Assembly (NCBI GenBank): GCA_903944295.1
Contig: CAJARA010000075.1
Location: 1-26,536, forward strand
DNA length: 26,536 bases
Direction of reading: 5' to 3'
Origin: an uncultured Chloroflexota bacterium
GTDB taxonomy: Bacteria; Chloroflexota; Limnocylindria; Limnocylindrales; Limnocylindraceae
The notes under the pieces are model-generated. The model was not told the DNA's origin, ran no database searches, and saw only the letters and a program-made list of their open reading frames with translations. Of the stretch, positions 16,618 through 24,652 are shown piece after piece (position 1 is the first letter of the stretch; each line of letters opens with the position of its first letter). The position numbers and the translations under genes are program-made.

Positions 16618-19600
16618 TTATTGTTTTTCCCGCTCCAAAAACGCCGCAAACGGGTTTAGGGACCTTACGTGCTTAAGGCTGGAGGGGACTTCGTCAAGGA
16701 GCTTGGGGGAGGCAACGACTACGGCCAGGGCACGGGCTCGGGAGACCGCCACGTTGAAGCGGTTAGCGGAGAGGACAAAGTCCGCACCGTGGCGTGCGCC
16801 TTGGACCGATGCGCGGGTCATTGAGTAGATGACCACGTGTGCCTGATCACCCTGCGCCTTGTCTACGGTCTGGATGCGGACGTATGGGCGAAGGTCTACG
16901 CCATCCGCACGGTTCATTCGCTCACCAAGGGCGTACTCAATTCGCTCCACTTGAGCGCTGTACGGAGCGATGATTAAGATGTCCGGATCTGAGGCAAGGA
17001 GCGGATCTTCGTCGACTTCCTGCGCGGCAGACGAGAAGCGGGTTGTGGATCCGTCACGGTGCGTGATGGTGCCGCGAGTCACAAGCGTGTGTACGAACTC
17101 GGCGATGCGTTCGGCTTCCTCTAAGGACCACGCACCTTCGTGGTTGTGATCCACGTTGAGGTAGAGCAGCGGTCCGAGCGGAGCACTCTCGCCATCGAGC
17201 GTAATCGCTTGTCGTTCCTGTTCAGGTAGCGCAGCAGTGAGCCGACCTTCGTAGAAGGTGTCGCCGATAAAGTCGGCGATCCCGGGGTGCAGACGGTAGG
17301 TGCGCTCCAGGAAGACGCCATCTGCCGGCTGCACCGTCTGCACGTCATCGCCGAGCCAGTGCGCCATGGTCGAGATGCCTGACGGACCTGGAGGGTGGTG
17401 GCCCTGAGTCACCATTGGCAGCTGCTGCGGATCGCCGAGCAAGATGATCTTCTTTGCACAGCGCGAGATCCCTATAAGATCAGCCATGGAGTACTGACCA
17501 GCTTCGTCAACGATCAACACGTCAAATGCATCTGCAACAGCGACATGCGAGAACGTGTACCGCGTCCCGCCGCTAACCGCACCACTCTGGTCGCGGATCC
17601 AGTCACCAAGTTTCTCACCAGACACCTGCTTCCAAATCGGGCTCCCCCTCTGGGCAATGCGCACCTGTTGCACGGCAACCCCTGCTTCGCGGATTGGAAT
17701 CTGGTACGCCGCATGCGACTGTGTTGTCACCGCAACAGAATCTCCGCGCTGAACGAGCGCGCTGATGATGCGCCCGCCAAGATACGACTTCCCTGTGCCT
17801 GGAGGACCCTGGACGACCAAGACGTCGCCTGCTTGGATCTGCTTCGCAGCTTCTAGGCCACGGTCGGATCCTGGCATCGCAGCATCAATCACTGCAAGGC
17901 ACGTGGGTGAAACTCTGTAGAGGAGCTGGCGTGTGACAAGCGGTACAGCATCAGGTCCCAACAACGCCGCCTCGCTGAAGTCAGCCATCGCCTCTTCAGG
18001 TCCGGTGCCGTAGAAGGTATCGCCCTCAATGATGCTGGTGGGGTGCTCCTTCGGGCTGTATTCGCCCCAGTTAACCCAGACCTTGCAAGATGCAAGATCG
18101 AGCGTGGTAATTGCTCCCTCGATGATTTCTGCGCCGACGATCGCCTCCACCTTGTCGTCCGGCTCGAGTGTCACGAGTTGCGGCGGGAACGAATACGAGC
18201 CGTCGTCTTCCCTCTTCAGGTGACCGATCGCTTTCGGTTCATCATGGAGTGAGTGGCCAGGTGCCTGATACGTGTGCATCTTGTCCATGAAGGATGCGAC
18301 GCGCTCACGGGCGTAGAATCCGGCCAGATCGGCGCACCAGCGGTGCCATTCAGCGCCGGCGGCGTCCTCTTCGCTCTCGCAGACGTTAATGCGTTCGCGG
18401 TGCGCCGCTTCGGCAGCCTTCAGACGCAGCTGAAGGGCTGCATACTCCGCCTGCATCTTCAGCGCCTTCTCGGTGTTCTTCTTCTCTTTGCGCGGTGAAG
18501 GGAGTGGCCCCCACTCAGTGTCAGGGAACTGCTCGCCGTACGCGGCACGAATGGATTCGAGCCAGGCGTGCAGGGCAATCAGCGATCGGCAGTCATCTTC
18601 GTTATACCCACGCAGGGTGTCCAGGTTGGACTGCTTCTCTTCCGGATTCTCTGCTACCAGGTACTTGAAATAGGCGATCGCGGGGAGCTTGACCTCTTTG
18701 AGCGGAATGGTGCGCGTGAACTTTGTGATCTGCTCGAGCTCCTTTAACGAATAGCGCTCCACGCCGATGGTTGCTACGCGTACGGTGATGTCGCGCAGGT
18801 CAACCCAGCGCAACCGGTCGTAAACCTCTTGGCCGATCCCATACTCATCCACAAGCCGCCTGAACGTGGATGGTTCGAATGGGCTGAAGTGGAAGACGGG
18901 CACCTCTGCGCCAACCTCGACCGTGCCGTCGCTCTCTGCGATTGCGATAGTAATGGAGAGCTGTTCGACGAAGTCCACGAAGAGACGCTCTTCTTCGCTC
19001 GGTGTCTCCGCAAGTGAGTGCGCGTAACTCCCAGATGCCGCCACAAGGTTAGGACCGTTCACCACAAATCCCGTGAGGACGGTCTTGGTCTCAAGGCCAC
19101 CCTCTTCTCGCTCGTTGAAGTCGTATCGCTCAAAGTCCATGTAAATGTTGAGTGCGGCGGGTGACGGCAGCGCCGCGAAACCACGTCGCACCTCTTCACG
19201 TTCAAAGATGCCGCGTGTTGGTGGACGTAGCTCGCTCAGCGGTTCAGGAAGATCAAGGCTCTTCTCCTGGAGATCGGCCTGACGCATTAGGTGTTCGCGC
19301 CGATCTTTCACTGGGATTGCTCGCTCTGCCGAATCCCCTGCTACCGCGAGCTCGCCCACGGTGCTGATCCCTGTGGCGCGCAACGCTCGGCGTTCGTCCT
19401 TTCTCAACCCGGAGACGAGAACGAGGTCACGCTTGTCGCGCCACACCGCATCACAGTTGCGCTCCCAAGAACATCGATCACAGTATTTCACCGGTTCAGG
19501 TTCTTGCGGCAGCTGATCGCCGTTTGCGTCCCATGCTGCCTCAACGCGCTGCATGTGCCTACGCGTGTACGCACCAAAGGATGCCGCGGAAAGACTCCGC

Positions 19601-20238
19601 AGGCCCTTCAGCTCTGGGCTCATCGTTGAGGCGTGTGCCTCCTCTTTCGCTGAACCGAGGAAGAAGTGCATCTGATGTTCGCGACGATCCGTCACCGCGA
19701 TCCCCTGAATCGCGTCGATCAGCTCTGCGTAGAGAGCAACTTGCAGAAGCGCAGTCACTGCAAGCTCACCGCTCAACTTCACGTCGGCCGCTTCGTACCG
19801 ATGCGCGCCGATTGATGTTGGCTGTGGAGTGGAGGTGCTTGCCGTAGCGTGCCCTGTCAGGCGTCGGATTACGTCACTGCGAATCAACAAGTCCGGTTCG
19901 CCGTTCCATCGCCCATGACTGATGCGGCCACCGTGAACAGCTTCGGCGCTCTGTTTTATTGCCGCAAGCGTGCGTGCCTCACGCTCCTCGTCGCTGCCCG
20001 TCTGGCCGATTTCCACCACCTGCACGCCAAGCGCCACAAGCCGTTCAATCCACTGGTCTTCATGGCTCTTGCCAAGCTGCGACCTCAGTGCACGCAGCTC
20101 GTCCTTGAAGACAATTGGCCCTGGCAGCTCACCCGCTGCATGCTGAATGTCACGCCACAGCGAATGGCCGCAGAGCGCCTCTGCAAGGAGGTGGCGCTGG
20201 TAGAAGGAGTGCCTGATTTGCTCGGTTGATTCACTCAT
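16618..20238 (-). CDS. RecB/Cas4-type nuclease + DEDD exonuclease + DNA2/UPF1-like SF1 helicase fusion (TM0106-like)
   Basis: The protein has about 1206 residues from ATG 20238; TTG 20256 would add six, and the numbers below count from that TTG. A RecB-type nuclease at about 20-270 has GEPDLLIR (Asp122) and YEAADVKLSGE (Asp158-Val-Lys160). Cys29 and the triad Cys259-x2-Cys262-x5-Cys268 match the iron-sulfur cluster spacing of Cas4/AddB nucleases. An HhH-like stretch follows (VSGLRKDERRALRATGISTV). An RNase H-like DEDD exonuclease of YprB type lies at 370-575: NIYMDFERYDF (Asp374, Glu376), WVDLRDI and YNEDDCRSL. The SF1B helicase occupies the rest: VVQGPPGTGKS (Walker A, 817-824), VLIVDEAGQYSMAD (917-920), LLGDPQQLP, FLERTYRLHP, QTVDKAQGDQA and RFNVAVSRARA. 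DNA unwinding and degradation is the inferred role. It precedes the NucS-like/Res/Mod genes and lies 32 nt after the acidic protein gene. Confidence 0.88.
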   Translation of the reverse strand: MSESTEQIRHSFYQRHLLAEALCGHSLWRDIQHAAGELPGPIVFKDELRALRSQLGKSHEDQWIERLVALGVQVVEIGQTGSDEEREARTLAAIKQSAEAVHGGRISHGRWNGEPDLLIRSDVIRRLTGHATASTSTPQPTSIGAHRYEAADVKLSGELAVTALLQVALYAELIDAIQGIAVTDRREHQMHFFLGSAKEEAHASTMSPELKGLRSLSAASFGAYTRRHMQRVEAAWDANGDQLPQEPEPVKYCDRCSWERNCDAVWRDKRDLVLVSGLRKDERRALRATGISTVGELAVAGDSAERAIPVKDRREHLMRQADLQEKSLDLPEPLSELRPPTRGIFEREEVRRGFAALPSPAALNIYMDFERYDFNEREEGGLETKTVLTGFVVNGPNLVAASGSYAHSLAETPSEEERLFVDFVEQLSITIAIAESDGTVEVGAEVPVFHFSPFEPSTFRRLVDEYGIGQEVYDRLRWVDLRDITVRVATIGVERYSLKELEQITKFTRTIPLKEVKLPAIAYFKYLVAENPEEKQSNLDTLRGYNEDDCRSLIALHAWLESIRAAYGEQFPDTEWGPLPSPRKEKKNTEKALKMQAEYAALQLRLKAAEAAHRERINVCESEEDAAGAEWHRWCADLAGFYARERVASFMDKMHTYQAPGHSLHDEPKAIGHLKREDDGSYSFPPQLVTLEPDDKVEAIVGAEIIEGAITTLDLASCKVWVNWGEYSPKEHPTSIIEGDTFYGTGPEEAMADFSEAALLGPDAVPLVTRQLLYRVSPTCLAVIDAAMPGSDRGLEAAKQIQAGDVLVVQGPPGTGKSYLGGRIISALVQRGDSVAVTTQSHAAYQIPIREAGVAVQQVRIAQRGSPIWKQVSGEKLGDWIRDQSGAVSGGTRYTFSHVAVADAFDVLIVDEAGQYSMADLIGISRCAKKIILLGDPQQLPMVTQGHHPPGPSGISTMAHWLGDDVQTVQPADGVFLERTYRLHPGIADFIGDTFYEGRLTAALPEQERQAITLDGESAPLGPLLYLNVDHNHEGAWSLEEAERIAEFVHTLVTRGTITHRDGSTTRFSSAAQEVDEDPLLASDPDILIIAPYSAQVERIEYALGERMNRADGVDLRPYVRIQTVDKAQGDQAHVVIYSMTRASVQGARHGADFVLSANRFNVAVSRARALAVVVASPKLLDEVPSSLKHVRSLNPFAAFLEREKQ

Positions 20239-20270
20239 CTTTTCACGCAAATTCAAGGTTCTGCTCGAGC

Positions 20271-20723
20271 CTAAAGTCGTTCTGCTTTGGCAATCAGCGC
20301 ATCATCGCGCACGACTTCGATCCCGCGACTTCTCAATGCCTCAGCCAACAGTTCTAGTTTGCTCTCCGAAATCTCCGCAAACTCGCCGTTAAAGACGGAG
20401 TCCATGACATCAATTAAATGCATTAAATCTTCTGGAATCCATGTGAGCAGCTCTTGTGCTGGCCACACCGGGGCATCGCCGTCTTCAGCTCCTCGCATGA
20501 TTGTCCAATCAAATTCATCCTCATCAGCAGGGGCATCCTCACCAAGATCGGTATATTCAGACGCTTCAATCTCTGCTGCAATCTCAGGAAGTGCACGCCT
20601 GATCTCTCTCCAGGTTTTTACTGCAAAGAGAGCCGCAAGGTATTCAGCCGTGTCGCGGTCCATGAGGCGCGGAGTTCCGTCCACAATCCCATACACGATG
20701 CGCTCAGGTAACTCACTCATCAT
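20271..20723 (-). CDS. Acidic protein of unknown function
   Basis: This is a 150-residue cytoplasmic protein with no recognised family. It is strongly acidic, with roughly 36 Asp/Glu against about 14 Lys/Arg, and has a central cluster TDLGEDAPADEDEFDW. It has no membrane segment or signal peptide. The start is ambiguous between two adjacent ATGs (20723 and 20720); AGAAGGA upstream gives a better distance to the second. It begins 8 nt after the stop of the glycosylase-like gene and ends 32 nt before the RecB-like gene, so it is co-transcribed with both. Its charge would suit a DNA-mimic or a protein that masks a DNA-binding partner, but that is a guess from composition alone. Confidence 0.7.
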   Translation of the reverse strand: MMSELPERIVYGIVDGTPRLMDRDTAEYLAALFAVKTWREIRRALPEIAAEIEASEYTDLGEDAPADEDEFDWTIMRGAEDGDAPVWPAQELLTWIPEDLMHLIDVMDSVFNGEFAEISESKLELLAEALRSRGIEVVRDDALIAKAERL

Positions 20724-20731
20724 TGATCCTT

Positions 20732-21682
20732 CTACTTAAGCACTTTTTCACGACCATGTGGATATGGCATCGACTCCACACGCGGACCGCAGAGTTCCAC
20801 CAACGTTTTCGGCACTGCTGGCGGCATGCCGCCACCCATGTTGCGGGCGAGGACTTCCCAGAGTTCGCCTGGGTGCTTGAAGGTCATCCCCCAGCCATCA
20901 AGTGCTCCGTTCGGGCCGTAGATGTCTGCGGGGCGTGCCCTGCGATCGAGGAAGCGGCTGTAAGGACCAGCGAACTTCTTCCAGGCGGCGGTCTTCTCCA
21001 GCTCGTCGAGCGCGTGTTGCGTGATCTTCCATTCGCCACGCCAGAGCATCTGATCAAGGACGAGGCGCGAGACGCCCATCGCTTCGGCGACCGCCTCCGC
21101 GTATCGCGTCACCTCAATCACATCCGTCGCCTTCTTAAACGTTGCACCGTGCTCTTCTAGGACGCGCGCAACCCAGACATCGGCCTTGATCGCATCGGCA
21201 CCGGCGCGCATGCGCAGGTACGCAAAGAGTGCGGGGCCGATCTTCTTTACTGATCCAACATACGGTTCACTCTTCGTCGTAAAGCGGAACGGTTCGGCGT
21301 ACTTGGCCCACGCCTTCACGATCTTCTCGTCGTCGTTGAGCGTGGCGGGTCGCTTCTCCTTGGCGAATCGCAGCAGCCCTGCGGCTGCCTCTTGCATGGC
21401 CACCGCTTCACCGCCACGAAGTCCAGGGATGTTGGGGATCCCCTTGGCAAGCGACTTCAGGTCTGGTGTGCGCACGCTCTTCTCAAACGCCGGCACGATG
21501 TGCTTCTCCACGCGATCGTAGTTGCGCCACGCGCTCGCCACAACGTCCACCACCATGGAGCCACGACGCTGTGCATAGCGGCCGTAGTACTGCTTGGCGA
21601 GCTTTGTGGCGAGCTCAACGCGTACGGCTGGGTTGTTGAGGAGGGATTCGGCGACCTGTTGGACCTGAGCGGTAGATGACAC
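20732..21682 (-). CDS. HhH-GPD-like DNA glycosylase homologue
   Basis: The protein has 316 residues. The middle part carries a helix-hairpin-helix pattern, VGSVKKIGPALFAYLR (about 142-157), followed by DAIKADVWVARVLEEHG (163-179). Its Asp168 falls where endonuclease III and related glycosylases have the catalytic aspartate (PVDTHV-RV). The cysteine cluster of endonuclease III is absent. Base excision from damaged or modified DNA is the expected activity, but the match is to the fold and not to a named enzyme. The GTG start at 21682 directly follows the stop codon of the upstream exported-protein gene (TAGGTG), so translation is probably coupled. The Lys/Arg-rich N-terminal helices (about 20-65) could bind DNA. 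Whether it belongs to the defence block or to host repair is open. Confidence 0.6.
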   Translation of the reverse strand: MSSTAQVQQVAESLLNNPAVRVELATKLAKQYYGRYAQRRGSMVVDVVASAWRNYDRVEKHIVPAFEKSVRTPDLKSLAKGIPNIPGLRGGEAVAMQEAAAGLLRFAKEKRPATLNDDEKIVKAWAKYAEPFRFTTKSEPYVGSVKKIGPALFAYLRMRAGADAIKADVWVARVLEEHGATFKKATDVIEVTRYAEAVAEAMGVSRLVLDQMLWRGEWKITQHALDELEKTAAWKKFAGPYSRFLDRRARPADIYGPNGALDGWGMTFKHPGELWEVLARNMGGGMPPAVPKTLVELCGPRVESMPYPHGREKVLK

Positions 21683-22267
21683 CTATGGCTTACCTGCGCA
21701 CTGGGCAGCCTCTTGAGCGCCGTCATCACTTTGAGCGATGTTTGCATCCGTAGCTGAGCCAAGTCCCCAATCTGTAAATTCATCGGCAAAGCCATCAATT
21801 GCGAAAATCAACCCGTCGTTTGCCTCTAGCCGGTTGGACGCCCAGATACCTACAGCGCCCTTACCCATGCCTGGGCCATCAATGAGTGCAGCGATGAACC
21901 AAACCTCTTCGTAGTCATTTGATTTGACTGCAAATCCGTTCGTCAGTGTCCCGCCCCCACTTACGGTCAGGCCGATTGCAATGTTCTTTAGCTTCCTCGC
22001 GCTCACCGCTACGCACCGGTCAGCCGCTGGCGCTGAAGCGCTCGGAGCGGGGGTCGGTTGCGGTGTGGCCACTGGCGTGCTGCTAGGCGCAGGAGTCGGC
22101 TCAATTGAGGCGACTGGGCTTGGCACAACGCCAGTCTCGCTTTCGTCCCCTTGATTTGCTCCGACTGGGGCGAACATGAATAGCAGCACTCCAACGACGA
22201 CCAGCGTCTGCTGCCATCGCCTTAAGCCGAGAAAACGGACTTTGAGCTTCGAAAGAAATCCGCGCAT
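21683..22267 (-). CDS. Exported or membrane-anchored protein with Pro-rich linker, unknown function
   Basis: The protein has 194 residues from ATG 22267. The N-terminus is basic (MRGFLSKLKVRFLGLRR), followed by a hydrophobic helix (WQQTLVVVGVLLFMFAPVG, about 18-36): a signal peptide or signal anchor. A linker rich in Pro, Thr, Ser and Ala (PTPAPSSTPVATPQPTPAPS) leads to a C-terminal domain of about 110 residues with a cysteine near each end (RCVAVSARK and AAQCAGKP), likely joined as a disulfide outside the cell. I recognise no family. The start is decided by GGAGGAGG five bases before this ATG; an in-frame GTG five codons upstream lies inside that ribosome site. It follows the metallopeptidase gene by 34 nt and abuts the glycosylase-like gene. 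Confidence 0.75.
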   Translation of the reverse strand: MRGFLSKLKVRFLGLRRWQQTLVVVGVLLFMFAPVGANQGDESETGVVPSPVASIEPTPAPSSTPVATPQPTPAPSASAPAADRCVAVSARKLKNIAIGLTVSGGGTLTNGFAVKSNDYEEVWFIAALIDGPGMGKGAVGIWASNRLEANDGLIFAIDGFADEFTDWGLGSATDANIAQSDDGAQEAAQCAGKP

Positions 22268-22272
22268 GGGTA

Positions 22273-22280
22273 CCTCCTCC
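22273..22280 (-). promoter_or_regulatory. Strong ribosome binding site fixing the start of the exported protein
   Basis: The minus strand reads GGAGGAGG, then TACCC, then ATG (22267-22265). This near-perfect Shine-Dalgarno sequence at 5-nt spacing excludes the in-frame GTG at 22282-22280, which overlaps it. Confidence 0.8.
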
Positions 22281-22301
22281 ACATCTCTATGCGATTGATT
22301 G

Positions 22302-24620
22302 CTATCTGAAGCGATCTAGCTTCTTTCGTACCTTCGCGCCGCTTCGGCGCAATGCACGCATAGCCTGATGAATGTTCCGCTGTAGTTGCGCAGGGTAAGC
22401 CCGACCTTTGTGCGGAATTTTAGCGAGTGCCGAAGGAACGACTGAGAGGCCTTGTCGCTTACGCGTGACGACCCACACAACTACAAGAGTTAGCAACAAG
22501 GACATCAGAAGACCTGTTAAACCTGAAAGGCTAGCGGCTCGCTCCGCACCTATCGATGCAGCACTTAGTGCTAGTAGGTCACCAGACATCAGCGCCGCGA
22601 GGGCATCTTCTCGCAGCGAGTCTGGGTTGCCAAGAAGCGCGGTTCCCAGGAGGTTGAACGGGGTAGCTGTAGCCGCCCAGTCACGTCCCACGCTAGTCAG
22701 ATACACGCCGCTCAGCCGGATCTGCTCAATAGCAGCGGGACCCTGCGCATCGCCTTGGGTGAGATTACGGATGCGCTCCCTGATCGCACTCCCTTGGATC
22801 TCTTCACGTGTAAAGAACGTCAACGGCTCCCGAACAGCTTCACTCAGCGTCTGTAAACTTGAAACATCAGAGTATTCACCTAGCGCAAGTGCGCGACGAA
22901 TGCCAAGCGGTGCATCTATTCCATCCCAGCCAATCGCGCGTAGTCTCGCCTGAAGTGTATTGAACGCCGCGAGCGCTTCCTTCCTTCCGGCGCCACCCAG
23001 CAAATCATCTGAATCAAGTCCCACGAGCGCACCTTTCTTAATCGGTGTCAGCCACGCGTCAATTGCACTTGAGTGTTCTGGGTCGAGTGAGAGCGCTACC
23101 AGGTCTGCCACGTTCCTAAGCTCGCTACCGCCCTCAACAGTAATGTCACTGCCAAACGCACTCATCTTCGGCGCCATGGCAGCAGCCGCTAGAAAGCGCA
23201 GCCGCTCCGAATCAGAGAAGGTGTCCATAAAGAGAGCTATGGTCCCGCAAGATAATATGTACTGCGCTGCAATGACTTTCACTGGGGTTTCTGTCGATAT
23301 TGATGAAACGCCAAAGTCACTGAGGCGCACCTTATCATTTTTGAATACGGGTGCCGGATCAAAGATGTAGCAGTTCTGGTCCTCAAGCGCCTCAAAGGGT
23401 GCTGTCATGTCTCCATTGATAGCTCTCTTCGAAACCCACTGAGCGATACCTTCTGCCAGCCAGCGCGGTAGGTTCTGGTTGAACCAGACGTGCGATAGTT
23501 CGTGAACTACAGTCTCTTCGTCATACTGCTCCGAGACAGAGATAACACCTGTATCAGACGTGTACAAGCCAGAGAATGGCCCAAGCTCTGTTGTCGCAAC
23601 CTCATGGATCTCAATGGCCCCAGTGGTGTCAAAGAGGGCAAGGCCCGTGATTGCTTCAAGGCCATCCACGTGTCGCAGCGCAAACTTCTCTACTTCTGTG
23701 AGCCACGTCGGATCATCTGGCCACGCCTTGATTGCAATTTCTTTTCCGCTCGGCGCTTTGACCGTGCGGGAGGTAAAGGCAACCATGTTCGTGCCGGTGA
23801 TACATGGCAAGATCTCATAGATGTTGGATGAATTTTTGTACTCAAGCTGTGTTCCATAAAGAGTTTTGGACTGATTCCAACCCGTTGGAGAAGTTACCGC
23901 GTACTCCATAGGGACAACAACTCGCACTGTGCCGCCAGTGCGCCCATAGCCTAGTCCGCAGAAGCTGAAAAAGGCAGGGTTGATACGAACCTCTGAGGCA
24001 GACCGCGGCTTTCCAGCAGGAAGGGTGTAGCGAAGCTTTACTGTACGTGTCTGCCCGTACCAAAGGCGAGCACTGTTCACGCGAATGTTCCGCATCGCAC
24101 GCCCGCCAGCGGTGCTGGAGCGCAGGTATGAGACTGAGGACCGAGACCCATTTACAGAAGCTGAGACGCCTGTCGCGTTCGCCGGTATCGACCCCTCGAA
24201 ACTACCTTCGTAATATCGCGTAGTTTTACTGCAAGTGTCCCAATATGAAACCTGCCGATAGCGCGTCACATAGCGATAGTGCGTCCTCCACCCATAAACT
24301 GATTCAGACCATCCGGGATAATAGTTTCCCCAGTACCAATAGCCGGAGTGCCAAATGCTATAGAGGTAGTCGTAAGTTTGGTACGACTCATAGGATTGGT
24401 ACGGCTCCGATCTGTATTGAAGGCAAGAATAGGTTTCAGTTTTTGGCGGTGTGTTGTTTCGCATGAAGATCTCAGACTCTACAGTTACCGTTCCAGCTTC
24501 AGTGTTGACGGTATACGTCGTCACGGCAGATTCATCATTACCCGCCGCATTTGCTGGCAATGGACTAAAGAGCGTAGCAAGCAAAGAGCACAACAGGAAT
24601 GCTGATTTAATCATTCTCAT
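22302..24620 (-). CDS. Secreted, C-terminally membrane-anchored metallopeptidase (peptidase MA-like gluzincin)
   Basis: The protein has 772 residues. The signal peptide MRMIKSAFLLCSLLATLFSP with ANAA ends near residue 26. Two beta-type regions (about 30-290) are interrupted by a segment crowded with Tyr and Trp (64-137). The catalytic site is VVHELSHVWF (His373, Glu374, His377) followed by LPRWLAEGIAQW (Glu390), the HExxH...WLxEG pattern of MA-like zinc peptidases. Near the end, GLTGLLMSLLLTLVVVWVVT is a transmembrane helix followed by a basic cytoplasmic tail. It should therefore stand outside the membrane and cut peptides or proteins. AAGGAG eight bases before the ATG supports the start. 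The trypsin-like protease gene ends 32 nt upstream, so the two are likely one operon. The substrate is unknown, and no link to the defence genes is visible beyond adjacency. Confidence 0.85.
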   Translation of the reverse strand: MRMIKSAFLLCSLLATLFSPLPANAAGNDESAVTTYTVNTEAGTVTVESEIFMRNNTPPKTETYSCLQYRSEPYQSYESYQTYDYLYSIWHSGYWYWGNYYPGWSESVYGWRTHYRYVTRYRQVSYWDTCSKTTRYYEGSFEGSIPANATGVSASVNGSRSSVSYLRSSTAGGRAMRNIRVNSARLWYGQTRTVKLRYTLPAGKPRSASEVRINPAFFSFCGLGYGRTGGTVRVVVPMEYAVTSPTGWNQSKTLYGTQLEYKNSSNIYEILPCITGTNMVAFTSRTVKAPSGKEIAIKAWPDDPTWLTEVEKFALRHVDGLEAITGLALFDTTGAIEIHEVATTELGPFSGLYTSDTGVISVSEQYDEETVVHELSHVWFNQNLPRWLAEGIAQWVSKRAINGDMTAPFEALEDQNCYIFDPAPVFKNDKVRLSDFGVSSISTETPVKVIAAQYILSCGTIALFMDTFSDSERLRFLAAAAMAPKMSAFGSDITVEGGSELRNVADLVALSLDPEHSSAIDAWLTPIKKGALVGLDSDDLLGGAGRKEALAAFNTLQARLRAIGWDGIDAPLGIRRALALGEYSDVSSLQTLSEAVREPLTFFTREEIQGSAIRERIRNLTQGDAQGPAAIEQIRLSGVYLTSVGRDWAATATPFNLLGTALLGNPDSLREDALAALMSGDLLALSAASIGAERAASLSGLTGLLMSLLLTLVVVWVVTRKRQGLSVVPSALAKIPHKGRAYPAQLQRNIHQAMRALRRSGAKVRKKLDRFR

Positions 24621-24652
24621 TTCTTAAACTCCTTCAGCTCTAGCGCGGCTTG

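Noticed and set aside
18870..18890. GGTTCGAAT-like tRNA T-loop motif
   Set aside because: It is inside the coding sequence of the RecB-like gene, with no acceptor stem or anticodon arm around it.
620..20256. BREX or DISARM system
   Set aside because: Large methylase and helicase genes suggested it, but there is no PglZ phosphatase, BrxL protease, DUF1998 protein or phospholipase D gene.
22408..22953. 181-codon plus-strand frame
   Set aside because: It is antisense to the metallopeptidase gene, rich in Ser/Arg/Ala as shadow frames are, with no recognisable domain.
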